64,000 nt of DNA from Cupriavidus yeoncheonensis (lineage in GTDB: Bacteria; Pseudomonadota; Gammaproteobacteria; Burkholderiales; Burkholderiaceae): positions 1 to 64,000 of the forward strand of contig NZ_CAJPUY010000009.1 in NCBI RefSeq assembly GCF_905397275.1. The letters are read 5' to 3'. This document shows positions 7,648-16,411 of this stretch, one piece after another. The notes under the pieces were generated by a model. It was not told the origin of the DNA and made no database searches. It worked only from the letters and a program-made list of their open reading frames with translations. Position 1 is the first letter of the stretch; each line of letters opens with the position of its first letter. The position numbers and the translations under genes are program-made.

Positions 7648-9975
7648 ATGAGCAGCAAGACCAGCGGTGACGCACCGCAACATGCCCCGAACAGTCCTGA
7701 AGCGCAATTGCGCCTGGCTGCGCTGGAATACCACCGCAGCCCGACCAGGGGCAAGATCCAGGTAACCGCCACCAAGGCGCTGTCCAACCAGCGCGACCTG
7801 TCGCTGGCGTATTCGCCGGGCGTGGCCTATGCCTGCGAGGAAATTGCCAAGGATCCGTCGACCGCTGCCGAGTACACCTCGCGCGCCAACCTGGTGGCCG
7901 TGGTCACCAACGGTACGGCCGTGCTGGGCCTGGGCGACATCGGTCCGCTGGCCGGCAAGCCGGTCATGGAGGGCAAGGGCTGCCTGTTCAAGAAGTTCGC
8001 CGGCATCGACGTGTTCGACATCGAGCTCGACGCGCGCGACCCGGACAAGATCGTCGAGATCGTCGCCGCGCTGGAACCCACGCTGGGCGGCGTGAACCTC
8101 GAAGACATCAAGGCGCCGGAATGCTTCTATATCGAGCAGAAGCTGCGCGAGCGCATGAACATTCCCGTCTTCCATGATGACCAGCACGGCACGGCCATCA
8201 TCTCGACCGCGGCGCTGCTCAATGGCCTGAAGGTGGTCGGCAAGGACGTCGCCAAGGTGAAGCTGGCCGTGTCGGGCGCCGGCGCCGCGGCCATCGCCTG
8301 CCTGGACACCATGGTGAGCCTGGGCGTGAAGCGCGAGAACATTTCGGTGGTGGACTCGAAGGGCGTGATCTATGTCGGCCGCGACGCCAACATGGAAGCC
8401 AACAAGGCCCGCTACGCGCAGGACACCTCGGCCCGCACGCTGGCCGACATCGTCAAGGACGCGGACGTGTTCCTGGGCTGCTCCACCGCCGGCGTGCTGA
8501 CCGCCGAGATGGTCAAGACCATGGCCGACAAGCCGATCATTCTGGCGCTGGCCAACCCCGAGCCGGAAATCCGCCCGGAAGTGGCCAAGGCCGCGCGCCC
8601 GGACTGCATCATCGCCACGGGCCGTTCGGACTACCCGAACCAGGTCAACAACGTGCTGTGCTTCCCGTACATCTTCCGCGGCGCGCTCGACTGCGGCGCG
8701 ACCAAGATCACGGAAGCGATGAAGCTGGCCTGCGTGAAGGCGATCGCCGAGCTGGCCGAAGCGGAACTCAACGACGCCGTCGCCGCTGCCTACGGCGGCC
8801 GTGAACTGAAGTTCGGCCCCGACTACATCATCCCGACGCCGTTCGACCAGCGCCTGATCGAGAAGATCGCGCCGGCCGTGGCCAAGGCCGCCGAGGAGTC
8901 CGGCGTGGCCACGCGTCCGATCCAGGACCTGGACGCGTATCGCCAGCAGCTGTCGACCTACGTGTACCACACCGGCATGATCATGAAGCCGGTGTTCTCG
9001 GCCGCCAAGGCATCGCCCAAGCGCGTCGCCTACGCCGAGGGCGAGGAAGAGCGCGTGCTGCGCGCGGTGCAGGGCGTGGTCGACGAAGGCCTGGCGCGCC
9101 CGATCCTGATCGGCCGTCCGCACGTGATCCAGATGCGTATCGAGAAGGCCGGCCTGCGCCTGCGCGCCGGTGTCGATTTCGAGCTGATCAATCCGGAAGA
9201 CGATCCGCGCTACCGCGCCTACCACGAGGCGTACCACGCCCTGCGCGGCCGCGACGGCGTCACGCCCGACATGGCAAAGGTGGCGCTGCGCCGCTCCAAC
9301 ACGCTGATCGGCACGATGCTCGTGCACATGGGCGATGCCGATGCACTGCTGTGCGGCACCGTGGGCCGTTTCGAGGCGCACCTGGAACACGTGCGCGACG
9401 TGATCGGCCTGGCGCCCGGCGCCAAGGTGTTTGCCGCGCTGAACGCGCTGATGCTCGAGAAGCACACGCTGTTCATCACCGACGCCTTCGTCAATGACGA
9501 CCCGACCGCCGAAGAACTGGCCGCGATCACGCAACTGGCGGCGGAAGAAATCCGCCGCTTCGGCCTGCACCCGAAGGTGGCGCTGATGTCGCACTCGATG
9601 TTCGGTTCGTCGACGCGTCCGTCCGCGCGCAAGATGCGCGAAGCGGCCGAGATCCTGGCCCGCGTGGCCCCGGAACTGGACGTCGAAGGCGAGATGCAGG
9701 GCGACGCGGCGCTGGACGAAGATGTGCGCCGCCACTTCCTGCCGTCGACGAAGCTGGCCGGCAGCGCCAACCTGCTGGTGATGCCGACGCTGGACGCGGC
9801 CAATATCGCGTTCAACCTGCTCAAGATGACGGGCGGGCAGGGCGTCACGGTGGGCCCGATCCTGCTGGGCGCGGCCAAACCCGTGCACATCCTGAACCCG
9901 CAGGCGACCACGCGCCGCATCGTCAACATGACCGCCGTCGCGGTGGCCGAGGCCAACGCCAGCGCCCTGCGCTAA
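7648..9975 (+). CDS. maeB: NADP-dependent malic enzyme with phosphotransacetylase-like domain
   Basis: 775 residues, the usual size of the MaeB fusion type. The N-terminal about 430 residues are the malic enzyme part ([48 protein letters not shown]), which decarboxylates malate to pyruvate with NADP reduction. The C-terminal about 330 residues resemble phosphate acetyltransferase and are regarded in this family as an acetyl-CoA-sensing regulatory domain. Start ATG 7648 ([13 protein letters not shown]) has a GGA box; an earlier in-frame ATG at 7582 lacks homology. A strong terminator follows at 10005. Confidence 0.97.
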   Translation: MSSKTSGDAPQHAPNSPEAQLRLAALEYHRSPTRGKIQVTATKALSNQRDLSLAYSPGVAYACEEIAKDPSTAAEYTSRANLVAVVTNGTAVLGLGDIGPLAGKPVMEGKGCLFKKFAGIDVFDIELDARDPDKIVEIVAALEPTLGGVNLEDIKAPECFYIEQKLRERMNIPVFHDDQHGTAIISTAALLNGLKVVGKDVAKVKLAVSGAGAAAIACLDTMVSLGVKRENISVVDSKGVIYVGRDANMEANKARYAQDTSARTLADIVKDADVFLGCSTAGVLTAEMVKTMADKPIILALANPEPEIRPEVAKAARPDCIIATGRSDYPNQVNNVLCFPYIFRGALDCGATKITEAMKLACVKAIAELAEAELNDAVAAAYGGRELKFGPDYIIPTPFDQRLIEKIAPAVAKAAEESGVATRPIQDLDAYRQQLSTYVYHTGMIMKPVFSAAKASPKRVAYAEGEEERVLRAVQGVVDEGLARPILIGRPHVIQMRIEKAGLRLRAGVDFELINPEDDPRYRAYHEAYHALRGRDGVTPDMAKVALRRSNTLIGTMLVHMGDADALLCGTVGRFEAHLEHVRDVIGLAPGAKVFAALNALMLEKHTLFITDAFVNDDPTAEELAAITQLAAEEIRRFGLHPKVALMSHSMFGSSTRPSARKMREAAEILARVAPELDVEGEMQGDAALDEDVRRHFLPSTKLAGSANLLVMPTLDAANIAFNLLKMTGGQGVTVGPILLGAAKPVHILNPQATTRRIVNMTAVAVAEANASALR

Positions 9976-10004
9976 GCGCGGTCGTCACACTGCCCTTGCG
10001 GGCA

Positions 10005-10040
10005 TGAAAAAGGCCGGGTCATCGACCCGGCCTTTCTTTT
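10005..10040. terminator. Terminator of maeB (bidirectional)
   Basis: GGCCGGGTC (10012-10020) and GACCCGGCC (10024-10032) form a perfect 9-bp stem with a 3-nt loop, AAAAA on the left and TTTCTTTT on the right. It can end both maeB and the convergent small gene 10076-10321. Confidence 0.9.
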
Positions 10041-10075
10041 GCTGTGGCGCGTCAAAGGTGCGCCGCGCCTGGTTG

Positions 10076-10321
10076 CTATTGCAGCACGTTGTACTGCTCG
10101 CGCATGACCACGATGATCGACCTGGCGGCCGCAAGCTGAGTGTCCAGGTTCTCGACATACTCCTGCGGGAAATTCACTTCGGCGCTCCAGTTGCAGCCGG
10201 TATGGTCCGGCTGGTGCATTCGCACCGCGTGAAGCTCACATTCGCCGCATTCGGGGTTGTTATCCAGGCACTGGTTCAGGATGGTCATCAGTTCGGAACG
10301 GGTCTTCGCATTTCGCCGCAT
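10076..10321 (-). CDS. Small cysteine-containing hypothetical protein
   Basis: 81 residues, not recognised. It carries CLDNNPECGECELH with a further cysteine (HTGCNW), a spacing that could bind a metal but is not a standard zinc ribbon. The C-terminal half is helical. It is convergent with maeB and shares its terminator. Length, codon use and lack of overlap with another gene support it as real. Confidence 0.65.
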   Translation of the reverse strand: MRRNAKTRSELMTILNQCLDNNPECGECELHAVRMHQPDHTGCNWSAEVNFPQEYVENLDTQLAAARSIIVVMREQYNVLQ

Positions 10322-10503
10322 GAGTCACCTGTCTCGCTGTGGTTGTCATAGTCCGGACAACCAATCTAGGCACCGTGGCGGCCAGCTTCCAATTGAATCC
10401 GCCTATGAAACGATGACTGACGATCCGCGAGCACTTGGCAGATTATGCGGCGCCGCAACATGGTCGCGCTTTGTCCATGCCGGATGTGATGCCGGCGCGG
10501 CAA

Positions 10504-10529
10504 CAAAAAAGCCCGCCGGGTGGCGGGCT
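10504..10529 (-). terminator. Terminator of the porin gene
   Basis: GCCCGCC (10511-10517) and GGCGGGC (10522-10528) pair with a GGGT loop; on the minus strand TTTTTTG follows. It lies 44 bp after the porin stop codon. The rest of the 250-base gap 10322-10572 shows nothing clear. Confidence 0.85.
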
Positions 10530-10572
10530 CAGGGCTGCTATAGGGGACGTACTAGGTGACGTCCGTCGTGCG

Positions 10573-11640
10573 TCAGAACTTGTGGCGCACGCCCACGCCG
10601 AAGGTGTCGCCGTGCTCGATGCCGGTGATCTTGTCGTAGTAGTACGCGGCGTACACGTCGGTGCGCTTGGACAGGTTGTAGTCGTAGGCCAGCGCAAAGG
10701 TGTTGCGCTTGAAATCGCCCAGCGAGTTGTCGGTCTTGTCGTAAGCGTACGAAGCCAGCAGGCTGCCGGCGCCGATGGGCACCGACGCGCCGAACTGGCC
10801 GTTGACGTGCTTGATGGCGCCGGACGGCGCCGTGGTGGCGCGGGTCTTGATGTACTGGCCCTGGGCAAACAGCTTGACCACATTGAAGTCATAGGACAGG
10901 CCCAGCAGGGCGGCATCCTGGCGCGACAGGCCGGCGTTGGCCAGGTCGGTCGGCACGTTGTCGAAGCGGACCTGCTGGTAGGCAACGGTGGCGGCGAACG
11001 GACCGTTGAAGTACATCACGTTGCCGCCCCACTTGTTCTTGCCGGCCGCGCCCGGCTGCTCGCCGAAGGCGTAGATGAAGTTGGCGGTCAGGCCGCCGAA
11101 GTTCGGCGTGGAGTACAGCACAGAGTTGTTCCAGCCCGAATCGCCGATGATGCCGGGGTCGACCACATTGCCGCTGGCGGCGCCGAAGTAGGTATGGAAG
11201 ATTGCCGGCGAGAACACGTACGAGTCGACCAGCGGGTTGAACAGGATGGTCGAGACGAAGTACGGCGTGGTGTTGCGGCCCAGCTTGACAGTGCCGGCCG
11301 TGTCGTTCTGCAGGCCGACGAAGGCATTGCGGCTGAACATCGAGTCGCCGTTGAAGCGGCCCATGCTGCCGCTGTCGGTGCGGAAGAAGCCGTTCAGGTC
11401 GAAAATGGCCTTGGTGCCGCCGCCCAGGTCTTCGGTGCCCTTGATGCCCCAGTAGGACGTCTGCATCCCGCCCGAGTTGGCGACCCAGGCGCGCTCGCCG
11501 ACGCCCGGGCTCTTGACGCCGCCAACAAACATGTCGGCCTGGCCGTACAGCGTCACGCTGGACTGGGCCATGGCCGCGCCGGAAAGAAGGGTAGCCGCTA
11601 CCGCCGCCAGCTTCATTGCCGGCTTGTACTGCTTCTGCAT
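10573..11640 (-). CDS. Gram-negative outer-membrane porin
   Basis: 355 residues. A signal peptide (MQKQYKPAMKLAAVAATLLSG ending in AMA) precedes QSSVTLYGQADMFVGG, the typical first strand of the Bordetella/Burkholderia general porin family (OmpC/Omp32-like, trimeric 16-strand barrel). Strands of alternating residues run to the terminal phenylalanine of GVGVRHKF, the outer-membrane assembly signal. ATG 11640 is chosen because GGAGGT lies 7 bp upstream and the signal peptide begins there. It lies downstream of the urate genes on the same strand with its own terminator and a 200-bp leader, so it is probably transcribed separately. Substrate specificity cannot be told. Confidence 0.95.
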   Translation of the reverse strand: MQKQYKPAMKLAAVAATLLSGAAMAQSSVTLYGQADMFVGGVKSPGVGERAWVANSGGMQTSYWGIKGTEDLGGGTKAIFDLNGFFRTDSGSMGRFNGDSMFSRNAFVGLQNDTAGTVKLGRNTTPYFVSTILFNPLVDSYVFSPAIFHTYFGAASGNVVDPGIIGDSGWNNSVLYSTPNFGGLTANFIYAFGEQPGAAGKNKWGGNVMYFNGPFAATVAYQQVRFDNVPTDLANAGLSRQDAALLGLSYDFNVVKLFAQGQYIKTRATTAPSGAIKHVNGQFGASVPIGAGSLLASYAYDKTDNSLGDFKRNTFALAYDYNLSKRTDVYAAYYYDKITGIEHGDTFGVGVRHKF

Positions 11641-11840
11641 GTTAAAGACCTCCGTGGTTTGATCCTGCTTGGAACGTTGTGTACTGGGTCCCTGTCGGGT
11701 TCTTGTTCTGGTCTTTACGCTTCTGTTCGTGCCGCCTGGTCTGGGCTCGGTTGACGGGCCCGCATCCATCGAGATCGCGGGCCGGGGTGCCGGCGGCATC
11801 GGGTACAGCGTTTTTGTTATACAGGTGGCGCTTTTTTTGT

Positions 11841-12359
11841 TCAGCCGGATACTAAGTCGTCAAGGCGGAACTGCGCAATGCGATGGATCTGGTTGATGCA
11901 AGTTTGCAACTCCACCTCGGGCGTGTTGTCGATGCGGCGGGCAAACTCGTTGATGATGCCGGCGCGGTCATAGCCGCGCACGGCCAGGATGAACGGGAAG
12001 CCGAACTTCTGGTTGTAGTTCGCATTGAGCGACTGCAGGCGCTCGAACTCTTCGGGCGTGCACAGGTTCAGGCCCGCGCCGCTCTGCTCGCGCGTGGACT
12101 CGGCGGTCAGTTCGCCGCGCACCGCGGCCTTGCCGGCCAGCTCAGGGTGGGCACGCACCAGCCTGACCTGCGCGTCGGTGCCGGCTTTGTCCACGGCCTT
12201 GCGCAGCGCGCCGGCGAGTTCCGCCACGTTCGCGAACGGGCGCTGCGCCGCGGCGGTTTCGGCGAACCACGGCGAGTGTTCATACAGGCCGCCCAGCACC
12301 GTCACGAATTCGGCGGTGGGCATGGCGTTGAGTTGGGCAATGGTGTAGGTCTGGCTCAT
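11841..12359 (-). CDS. uraD: OHCU decarboxylase
   Basis: 172 residues, full length. It decarboxylates 2-oxo-4-hydroxy-4-carboxy-5-ureidoimidazoline to S-allantoin, the third step of urate breakdown. Family features seen are SPWFAETAAAQRPF near the N-terminus, VRLVRAHPELAGKAA and the FGFPFILAVRGYD segment. Its ATG overlaps the TGA of puuE as ATGA (12359-12356), so the two are translationally coupled. Confidence 0.96.
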   Translation of the reverse strand: MSQTYTIAQLNAMPTAEFVTVLGGLYEHSPWFAETAAAQRPFANVAELAGALRKAVDKAGTDAQVRLVRAHPELAGKAAVRGELTAESTREQSGAGLNLCTPEEFERLQSLNANYNQKFGFPFILAVRGYDRAGIINEFARRIDNTPEVELQTCINQIHRIAQFRLDDLVSG

Positions 12360-13306
12360 GCTTTGTCGCGAGGAGTGTAGGGGTGGGTCTCGACCCAGTG
12401 GCGGGCGATATCGACACGCCGGCAGATCCACACCTTGTCGTGGCCCTGCACATAGTCGAGGAAGCGCTGCAGCGCGCGGAAGCGGCCCGGTCGGCCGAGC
12501 AGGCGGCAATGCATGCCGATCGACAGCATCTTGGGCTGGTCCAGGCCGCCGGGGTCGCCTTCGTCGTACAGCACGTCGAATGAATCCTTGAGGTACTGGA
12601 AGAACTGCTCGCCTGTGTTGAAGCCCTGCGGCGTGGCGAAGCGCATGTCGTTGGAGTCGAGCGTGTACGGCACCACCAGGTGGGGCTTGGTCTGGCCGCC
12701 GGTGACTTCCACTTCGGTCCAGAAGGGGAGGTCGTCGCCGTAGTAGTCCGAGTCGTAAAGCAGGCCACCGTGCTCCACCACCAGGCGGCGCGTATTGGGG
12801 CTGTCGCGGCCGGTGTACCAGCCGAGCGGCAGTGAGCCCGTGAGCTCCTTGATGATCTCCATGCCGATGCGCATGTGCTCGCGCTCGGTGGCTTCGTCGA
12901 TGTTCTGGTAGTGGATCCAGCGCCAGCCATGGCAGGCGATCTCGTGGCCCAGCTCGACAAACGCGCGCGTGAGTTCCGGGTGGCGCTGCAGCGCCATCGA
13001 CACGCCGAAGATGGTCAGCGGCAGGCCGCGGCGCTCGAACTCGCGCAGGATGCGCCAGGCGCCCGCGCGCGAGCCGTATTCGTAGATCCCCTCCATGCTC
13101 ATGTGGCGGTCGGGGTAGGCCGCGGCGCCGACGATTTCGGAGAGGAACTGTTCGGACGCGGCATCGCCGTGCAGGACGCAGTTCTCGCCGCCCTCTTCGT
13201 AGTTGAGGACGAACTGCAGGGCGACGCGCGCGCCGCCGGGCCAGCGGGCGTGCGGCGGCTGGGCGCCGTAGCCGATGAGATCGCGTGGATAGTTCTGCTT
13301 TGTCAT
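12356..13306 (-). CDS. puuE: Allantoinase PuuE (polysaccharide-deacetylase family)
   Basis: 316 residues. PuuE-type allantoinases hydrolyse allantoin to allantoate without the amidohydrolase fold. The sequence has the NodB-like layout: RVALQFVLNYEEGGE near the N-terminus, GHEIACHGWRWIHYQ and the DSDYYGDDLPFW segment conserved in PuuE. It sits between the purine permease and uraD in a catabolic cluster that supplies allantoin. The stop overlaps the uraD start. Confidence 0.95.
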   Translation of the reverse strand: MTKQNYPRDLIGYGAQPPHARWPGGARVALQFVLNYEEGGENCVLHGDAASEQFLSEIVGAAAYPDRHMSMEGIYEYGSRAGAWRILREFERRGLPLTIFGVSMALQRHPELTRAFVELGHEIACHGWRWIHYQNIDEATEREHMRIGMEIIKELTGSLPLGWYTGRDSPNTRRLVVEHGGLLYDSDYYGDDLPFWTEVEVTGGQTKPHLVVPYTLDSNDMRFATPQGFNTGEQFFQYLKDSFDVLYDEGDPGGLDQPKMLSIGMHCRLLGRPGRFRALQRFLDYVQGHDKVWICRRVDIARHWVETHPYTPRDKA

Positions 13307-13330
13307 GGGTCGTATTTGCTTCAGGGAACC

Positions 13331-13373
13331 GGCCGCTCCCCTTTGCGGTGGAGCGGCCTGGGACTGCGGTCCC
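13331..13373 (-). other. Tandem intercistronic hairpins between permease and puuE
   Basis: GGCCGCTCC (13331-13339) pairs perfectly with GGAGCGGCC (13350-13358), and right next to it GGGAC (13360-13364) pairs with GTCCC (13369-13373). No T-tract follows on either strand, so they look like mRNA-processing or stability elements in the 78-bp gap rather than full terminators. Confidence 0.45.
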
Positions 13374-13384
13374 GGTTACTGCGA

Positions 13385-14791
13385 TTACTCCGTGCCGTGC
13401 GAGTTCGCGGCGGCGTTGCGCATGGCTTCTTCGCGCGACTGGATGCCGTTGTAGAAGAGGTTCAGCGCCACGGCCACGATGGTGCCGAGCACGATCCCGC
13501 TGTGGGTGAACGGCACCGTCCACTTCGGCAGGTACTGGAAGAACGTCGGCGCCAGCGTCGGGATCATGCCGAAGCCGATCGCGATGGCGACGATGAACAG
13601 GTTGTGGCGGTTGCGGTTGAAATCGCAGCTGCCCAGGATGCGGATGCCGGTGGCGGCCACCATGCCGAACATCACGATGCCGGCGCCACCGAGCACGAAC
13701 TGCGGCACCGATGCCACCACGTGGGCCATCTTCGGGAACAGGCCGAAGGCGATCAGGATGATGCCGCCGGCCGCCGCCACGTAGCGCGAGCGCACGCCGG
13801 TCACGGTCACCAGGCCGACGTTCTGCGAGAACGAGGTGTACGGGAAGGTGTTGAAGACGCCGCCAATCACCGTGCCCAGGCCATCGGCGCGCAGGCCGCG
13901 GGTCAGGTCGTCGTTGCTGAGCTTCCTGCCGGTGATGTCCGACAGCGCCAGGAACATGCCGGTCGATTCCACCAGCGTGATCAGCATGACGATGCACATC
14001 GACAGGATCGCGCTCAGTTCGAAGGTCGGGATGCCGAAGTGCAGCGGCGTGATGACGGCGACGAAGCTGGCTTCATCCAGGCCCTCGAACGAGACCTTGC
14101 CCATGCCCATGGCCACCACCGTGCCGGCGATGATGCCGAGCAGCACCGCGCAGTTCGCCACCAGGCCACGGCCGAACTTGGTCAGCAGCAGGATGATCAC
14201 CAGCGTGAGCCCGGCAATGCCGAGGCTGGTCAGGTCGCCATAGGCCAGGTTGGGAACTTCCTTGACCACGCCGTCGATCACGGCGCGCGTGGTGGGCTGG
14301 CCGCCGGCGGCCCAATTGATGCCTACGCGCATCAGCGACACGCCGATCAGCGTGATCACCGTGCCGGTCACCACCGGCGGGAACAGGCCGAGCATGCGGC
14401 CCATCATCGGCGCAATCAAGATGCCGAACACCCCCGAGGCGATCACCGCGCCGTAGATGCCGAGCAGGCCGACGTTGGGATCGGTGCCGATGGCGATCAT
14501 CGGCGCCACCGAGGCAAAGGTCACGCCCATCATCACGGGCATGCGGATGCCGAACTTCCAGAAGCCGAACGCCTGGATCAGCGTGGCCAGGCCGGCGGCG
14601 AACAGGTCGGCATTGATCAGGAAAGCCAGCTGGTCCTTGGGCAGCTTGAGGGCGCCACCGACGATCAGGGGGACGGCGACGGTGCCGGCATACATCACCA
14701 GCACGTGCTGCAGCCCGAGCGCGAGCAGGCGCCCGGAGGGCAAACGCTCGTTGGTCAGGTCCGTGGGGACCGTGGTGCTTGCGGAAGTCAT
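13385..14791 (-). CDS. NCS2 purine permease (urate/xanthine type)
   Basis: 468 residues and about 14 membrane segments, a nucleobase-ascorbate transporter. The TM1 QH pair (Q28-H29), the VESTG glutamate (E274) and the family signature QNVGLVTVTGVRSR (323-336) are present; this form of the signature is typical of urate and xanthine carriers such as UacT. ATG 14791 is chosen for the GGAGAGGAG box upstream; an earlier in-frame start at 14827 lacks one. It is first in the minus-strand permease-puuE-uraD cluster and should bring urate or xanthine into the cell by proton symport. Confidence 0.93.
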   Translation of the reverse strand: MTSASTTVPTDLTNERLPSGRLLALGLQHVLVMYAGTVAVPLIVGGALKLPKDQLAFLINADLFAAGLATLIQAFGFWKFGIRMPVMMGVTFASVAPMIAIGTDPNVGLLGIYGAVIASGVFGILIAPMMGRMLGLFPPVVTGTVITLIGVSLMRVGINWAAGGQPTTRAVIDGVVKEVPNLAYGDLTSLGIAGLTLVIILLLTKFGRGLVANCAVLLGIIAGTVVAMGMGKVSFEGLDEASFVAVITPLHFGIPTFELSAILSMCIVMLITLVESTGMFLALSDITGRKLSNDDLTRGLRADGLGTVIGGVFNTFPYTSFSQNVGLVTVTGVRSRYVAAAGGIILIAFGLFPKMAHVVASVPQFVLGGAGIVMFGMVAATGIRILGSCDFNRNRHNLFIVAIAIGFGMIPTLAPTFFQYLPKWTVPFTHSGIVLGTIVAVALNLFYNGIQSREEAMRNAAANSHGTE

Positions 14792-14938
14792 TGGTGCGTC
14801 TCCTCTCCTTTGGTTTGATGGGAACACCGGGCGCCCGTGGCCTCCTTTTGGGACAGCGCCGCCGCCGCGTCCTTCGGGACGCTGTCATGGATGGCGCAGC
14901 CAGGCCTCGTTCGGTATGACGCCGGCGGGAACACCGTG

Positions 14939-15688
14939 CTAGGTGGAGCGGCCCAGCACGCTGCGAAGATCGAAGGCGCCCGGATCATCGGGCTGTACGC
15001 GGTCGGCGCAGGCGCCAAGGTGGTGCGCCATGCGCGACTGGGCCAGCGCGGCATCGCCCTGTTCCAGTGCGTCGAGGATTTCCTCGTGCTCGTCGAACGA
15101 GCACGCGTTGTTGCCGGGTGCTTCCACGCTGGCGATCATCAGCGTGGTGCGCGACACCAGCCGGCGCATCATGTTGACCAGCAGCGCGTTGCCGGACAGC
15201 TCGGCCAGCGCGGTGTGGAACTCGGCCGACAGGCGGATCCACGTAGGGCGGTCGTGCGTGAGGAAGGCCTGGCGCTCGCTGGCCACCATCTTGCGCAGCG
15301 GAGCGATCACGGTCTTCACGTCGGGCATGGCGGCGAGCTTGTCGAGCACGGCGCGTTCCATCATCTGGCGCAGCTCGAACATGTCGTGCGCCTCGTCGGT
15401 GGAGGGGCTGGCGATAAAGGCGCCGCGGTTGGGCTCCAGGTCCACCATGCCGTCGGTGGCCAGGTGCGACAGCACCTTGCGTACCGTGTGCCGTGCCGTG
15501 GCATAGATTTCGCAAAGCGAATGCTCGGTCAGCTTGGTGCGCGGCGGCAGCCGGTGTTCCATGATCGCGTCATAGATCTCGTGGTACATGCGCTCCTCGA
15601 CCGAGCCCTTGCGTGCGGGCTTCTCGGATTTCTGTTCGGTCAGGGCGGCGTCGGCAACGCCGGCAATCAGCTTCAGGCTCTTGGACAT
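14939..15688 (-). CDS. GntR-family regulator (FadR/FCD type), likely of urate genes
   Basis: 249 residues. An N-terminal winged helix (VEERMYHEIYDAIMEHRLPP, LCEIYATARHTVRKVLSHLA) is followed by an all-helical FCD ligand domain with the metal/ligand residues FHTALAELSGN and DEHEEILDAL. An earlier in-frame start at 15745 exists; 15688 (MSKSLKLIAG) is preferred from the family start. It lies between the urate permease cluster and divergent hiuH-puuD, next to repeated TTGTCAACAA sites, so a pathway-specific repressor responding to a purine intermediate is the natural inference. Confidence 0.92.
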   Translation of the reverse strand: MSKSLKLIAGVADAALTEQKSEKPARKGSVEERMYHEIYDAIMEHRLPPRTKLTEHSLCEIYATARHTVRKVLSHLATDGMVDLEPNRGAFIASPSTDEAHDMFELRQMMERAVLDKLAAMPDVKTVIAPLRKMVASERQAFLTHDRPTWIRLSAEFHTALAELSGNALLVNMMRRLVSRTTLMIASVEAPGNNACSFDEHEEILDALEQGDAALAQSRMAHHLGACADRVQPDDPGAFDLRSVLGRST

Positions 15689-15791
15689 CTTGGCACCAAG
15701 CGGTAGGACGGAAACAGCGGGCTGCGCCCCCTGCGGGACCACCATCTGTGGCGCCGGAAATCCCGGCTGTCAGCAAGCGGTGATCCGAAAA

Positions 15792-15882
15792 TTGTTGACA
15801 ATTATTTGGTTACGCCTTCAATATTGTCAACAAAACAGAATCAGGTTTTCGACAACTAAGGGTTACCCCCAAGTTGTCAACC
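15792..15882. promoter_or_regulatory. Array of inverted-repeat operators, GntR/hiuH intergenic region
   Basis: Four related sites are seen: TTGTTGACAA (15792-15801), TTGTCAACAA (15824-15833), TTTTCGACAA (15846-15855) and TTGTCAACC (15874-15882). The first two are reverse complements of each other and follow TTGT-NN-ACAA; the last two keep one good half. Centre distances are about 32, 22 and 28 bp, the first two near whole helical turns. A GntR regulator on one side and hiuH on the other make these its likely binding sites. The gap 15689-16027 holds nothing else clear. Confidence 0.65.
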
Positions 15883-16027
15883 GGGTGGGGGCAGGCGCAT
15901 TGTCGCCACGCACCAACCCAGCGCCGGGATGCGTTAAATGACGTACCGAGCGGGCACCATACCCCACATTTGGTGCTAGTGAAGGCAGCGGCGCCCCTCA
16001 CAACCCAATCGCAAAAGGACCAATACG

Positions 16028-16381
16028 ATGGGACGCTTGACCACCCATGTTCTCGATACCGCCGCCGGCACCCCGGGCCAGGGCATGTCGATTACTCTCC
16101 ATAAAATTGTCGACAATCGCCGCGAAACGCTGAAAACCGTGGTGACCAACCACGACGGCCGCTGCGACCAGCCCCTGCTGGAAGGCGCCGACCTGGCCGT
16201 CGGCGAGTACGAGCTGGAATTCGCCGCGGGCGACTACTTCCGCGCGCAAGGCGCGAAGCTTCCTGAGCCGGCGTTTCTCAACGTGGTGCCCCTGCGTTTC
16301 GGCATTGCCGACCCCAACGCGCACTACCACGTGCCGCTCCTGGTTTCTCCGTGGTCGTACTCGACCTACCGTGGCAGCTGA
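16028..16381 (+). CDS. hiuH: 5-hydroxyisourate hydrolase
   Basis: 117 residues, a transthyretin-like protein. It hydrolyses 5-hydroxyisourate to OHCU. The family signature THVLDTAAGTPG at the start and the C-terminal tetrapeptide YRGS that distinguishes the enzyme from transthyretin are both present, with no N-terminal export extension, so it is cytoplasmic. AAGGA precedes the start. It is followed 30 bp later by puuD, the enzyme that makes its substrate. Confidence 0.97.
   Translation: MGRLTTHVLDTAAGTPGQGMSITLHKIVDNRRETLKTVVTNHDGRCDQPLLEGADLAVGEYELEFAAGDYFRAQGAKLPEPAFLNVVPLRFGIADPNAHYHVPLLVSPWSYSTYRGS
16107..16116. promoter_or_regulatory. Possible fifth operator inside hiuH
   Basis: TTGTCGACAA, a perfect palindrome of the same pattern as the upstream array, lies about 80 bp into the hiuH coding sequence (codons for IVDN). 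It could be an intragenic operator or chance. Confidence 0.35.
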
Positions 16382-16411
16382 ACGGTGGTCTAGGGAAACA
16401 GGAGACAAGAC

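Noticed and set aside
14852..14886. Hairpin GCGTCC-TTCG-GGACGC with outer GACAGC/GCTGTC arms between the GntR gene and the permease
   Set aside because: No T-tract on either strand and competing pairings; not enough to call a terminator.
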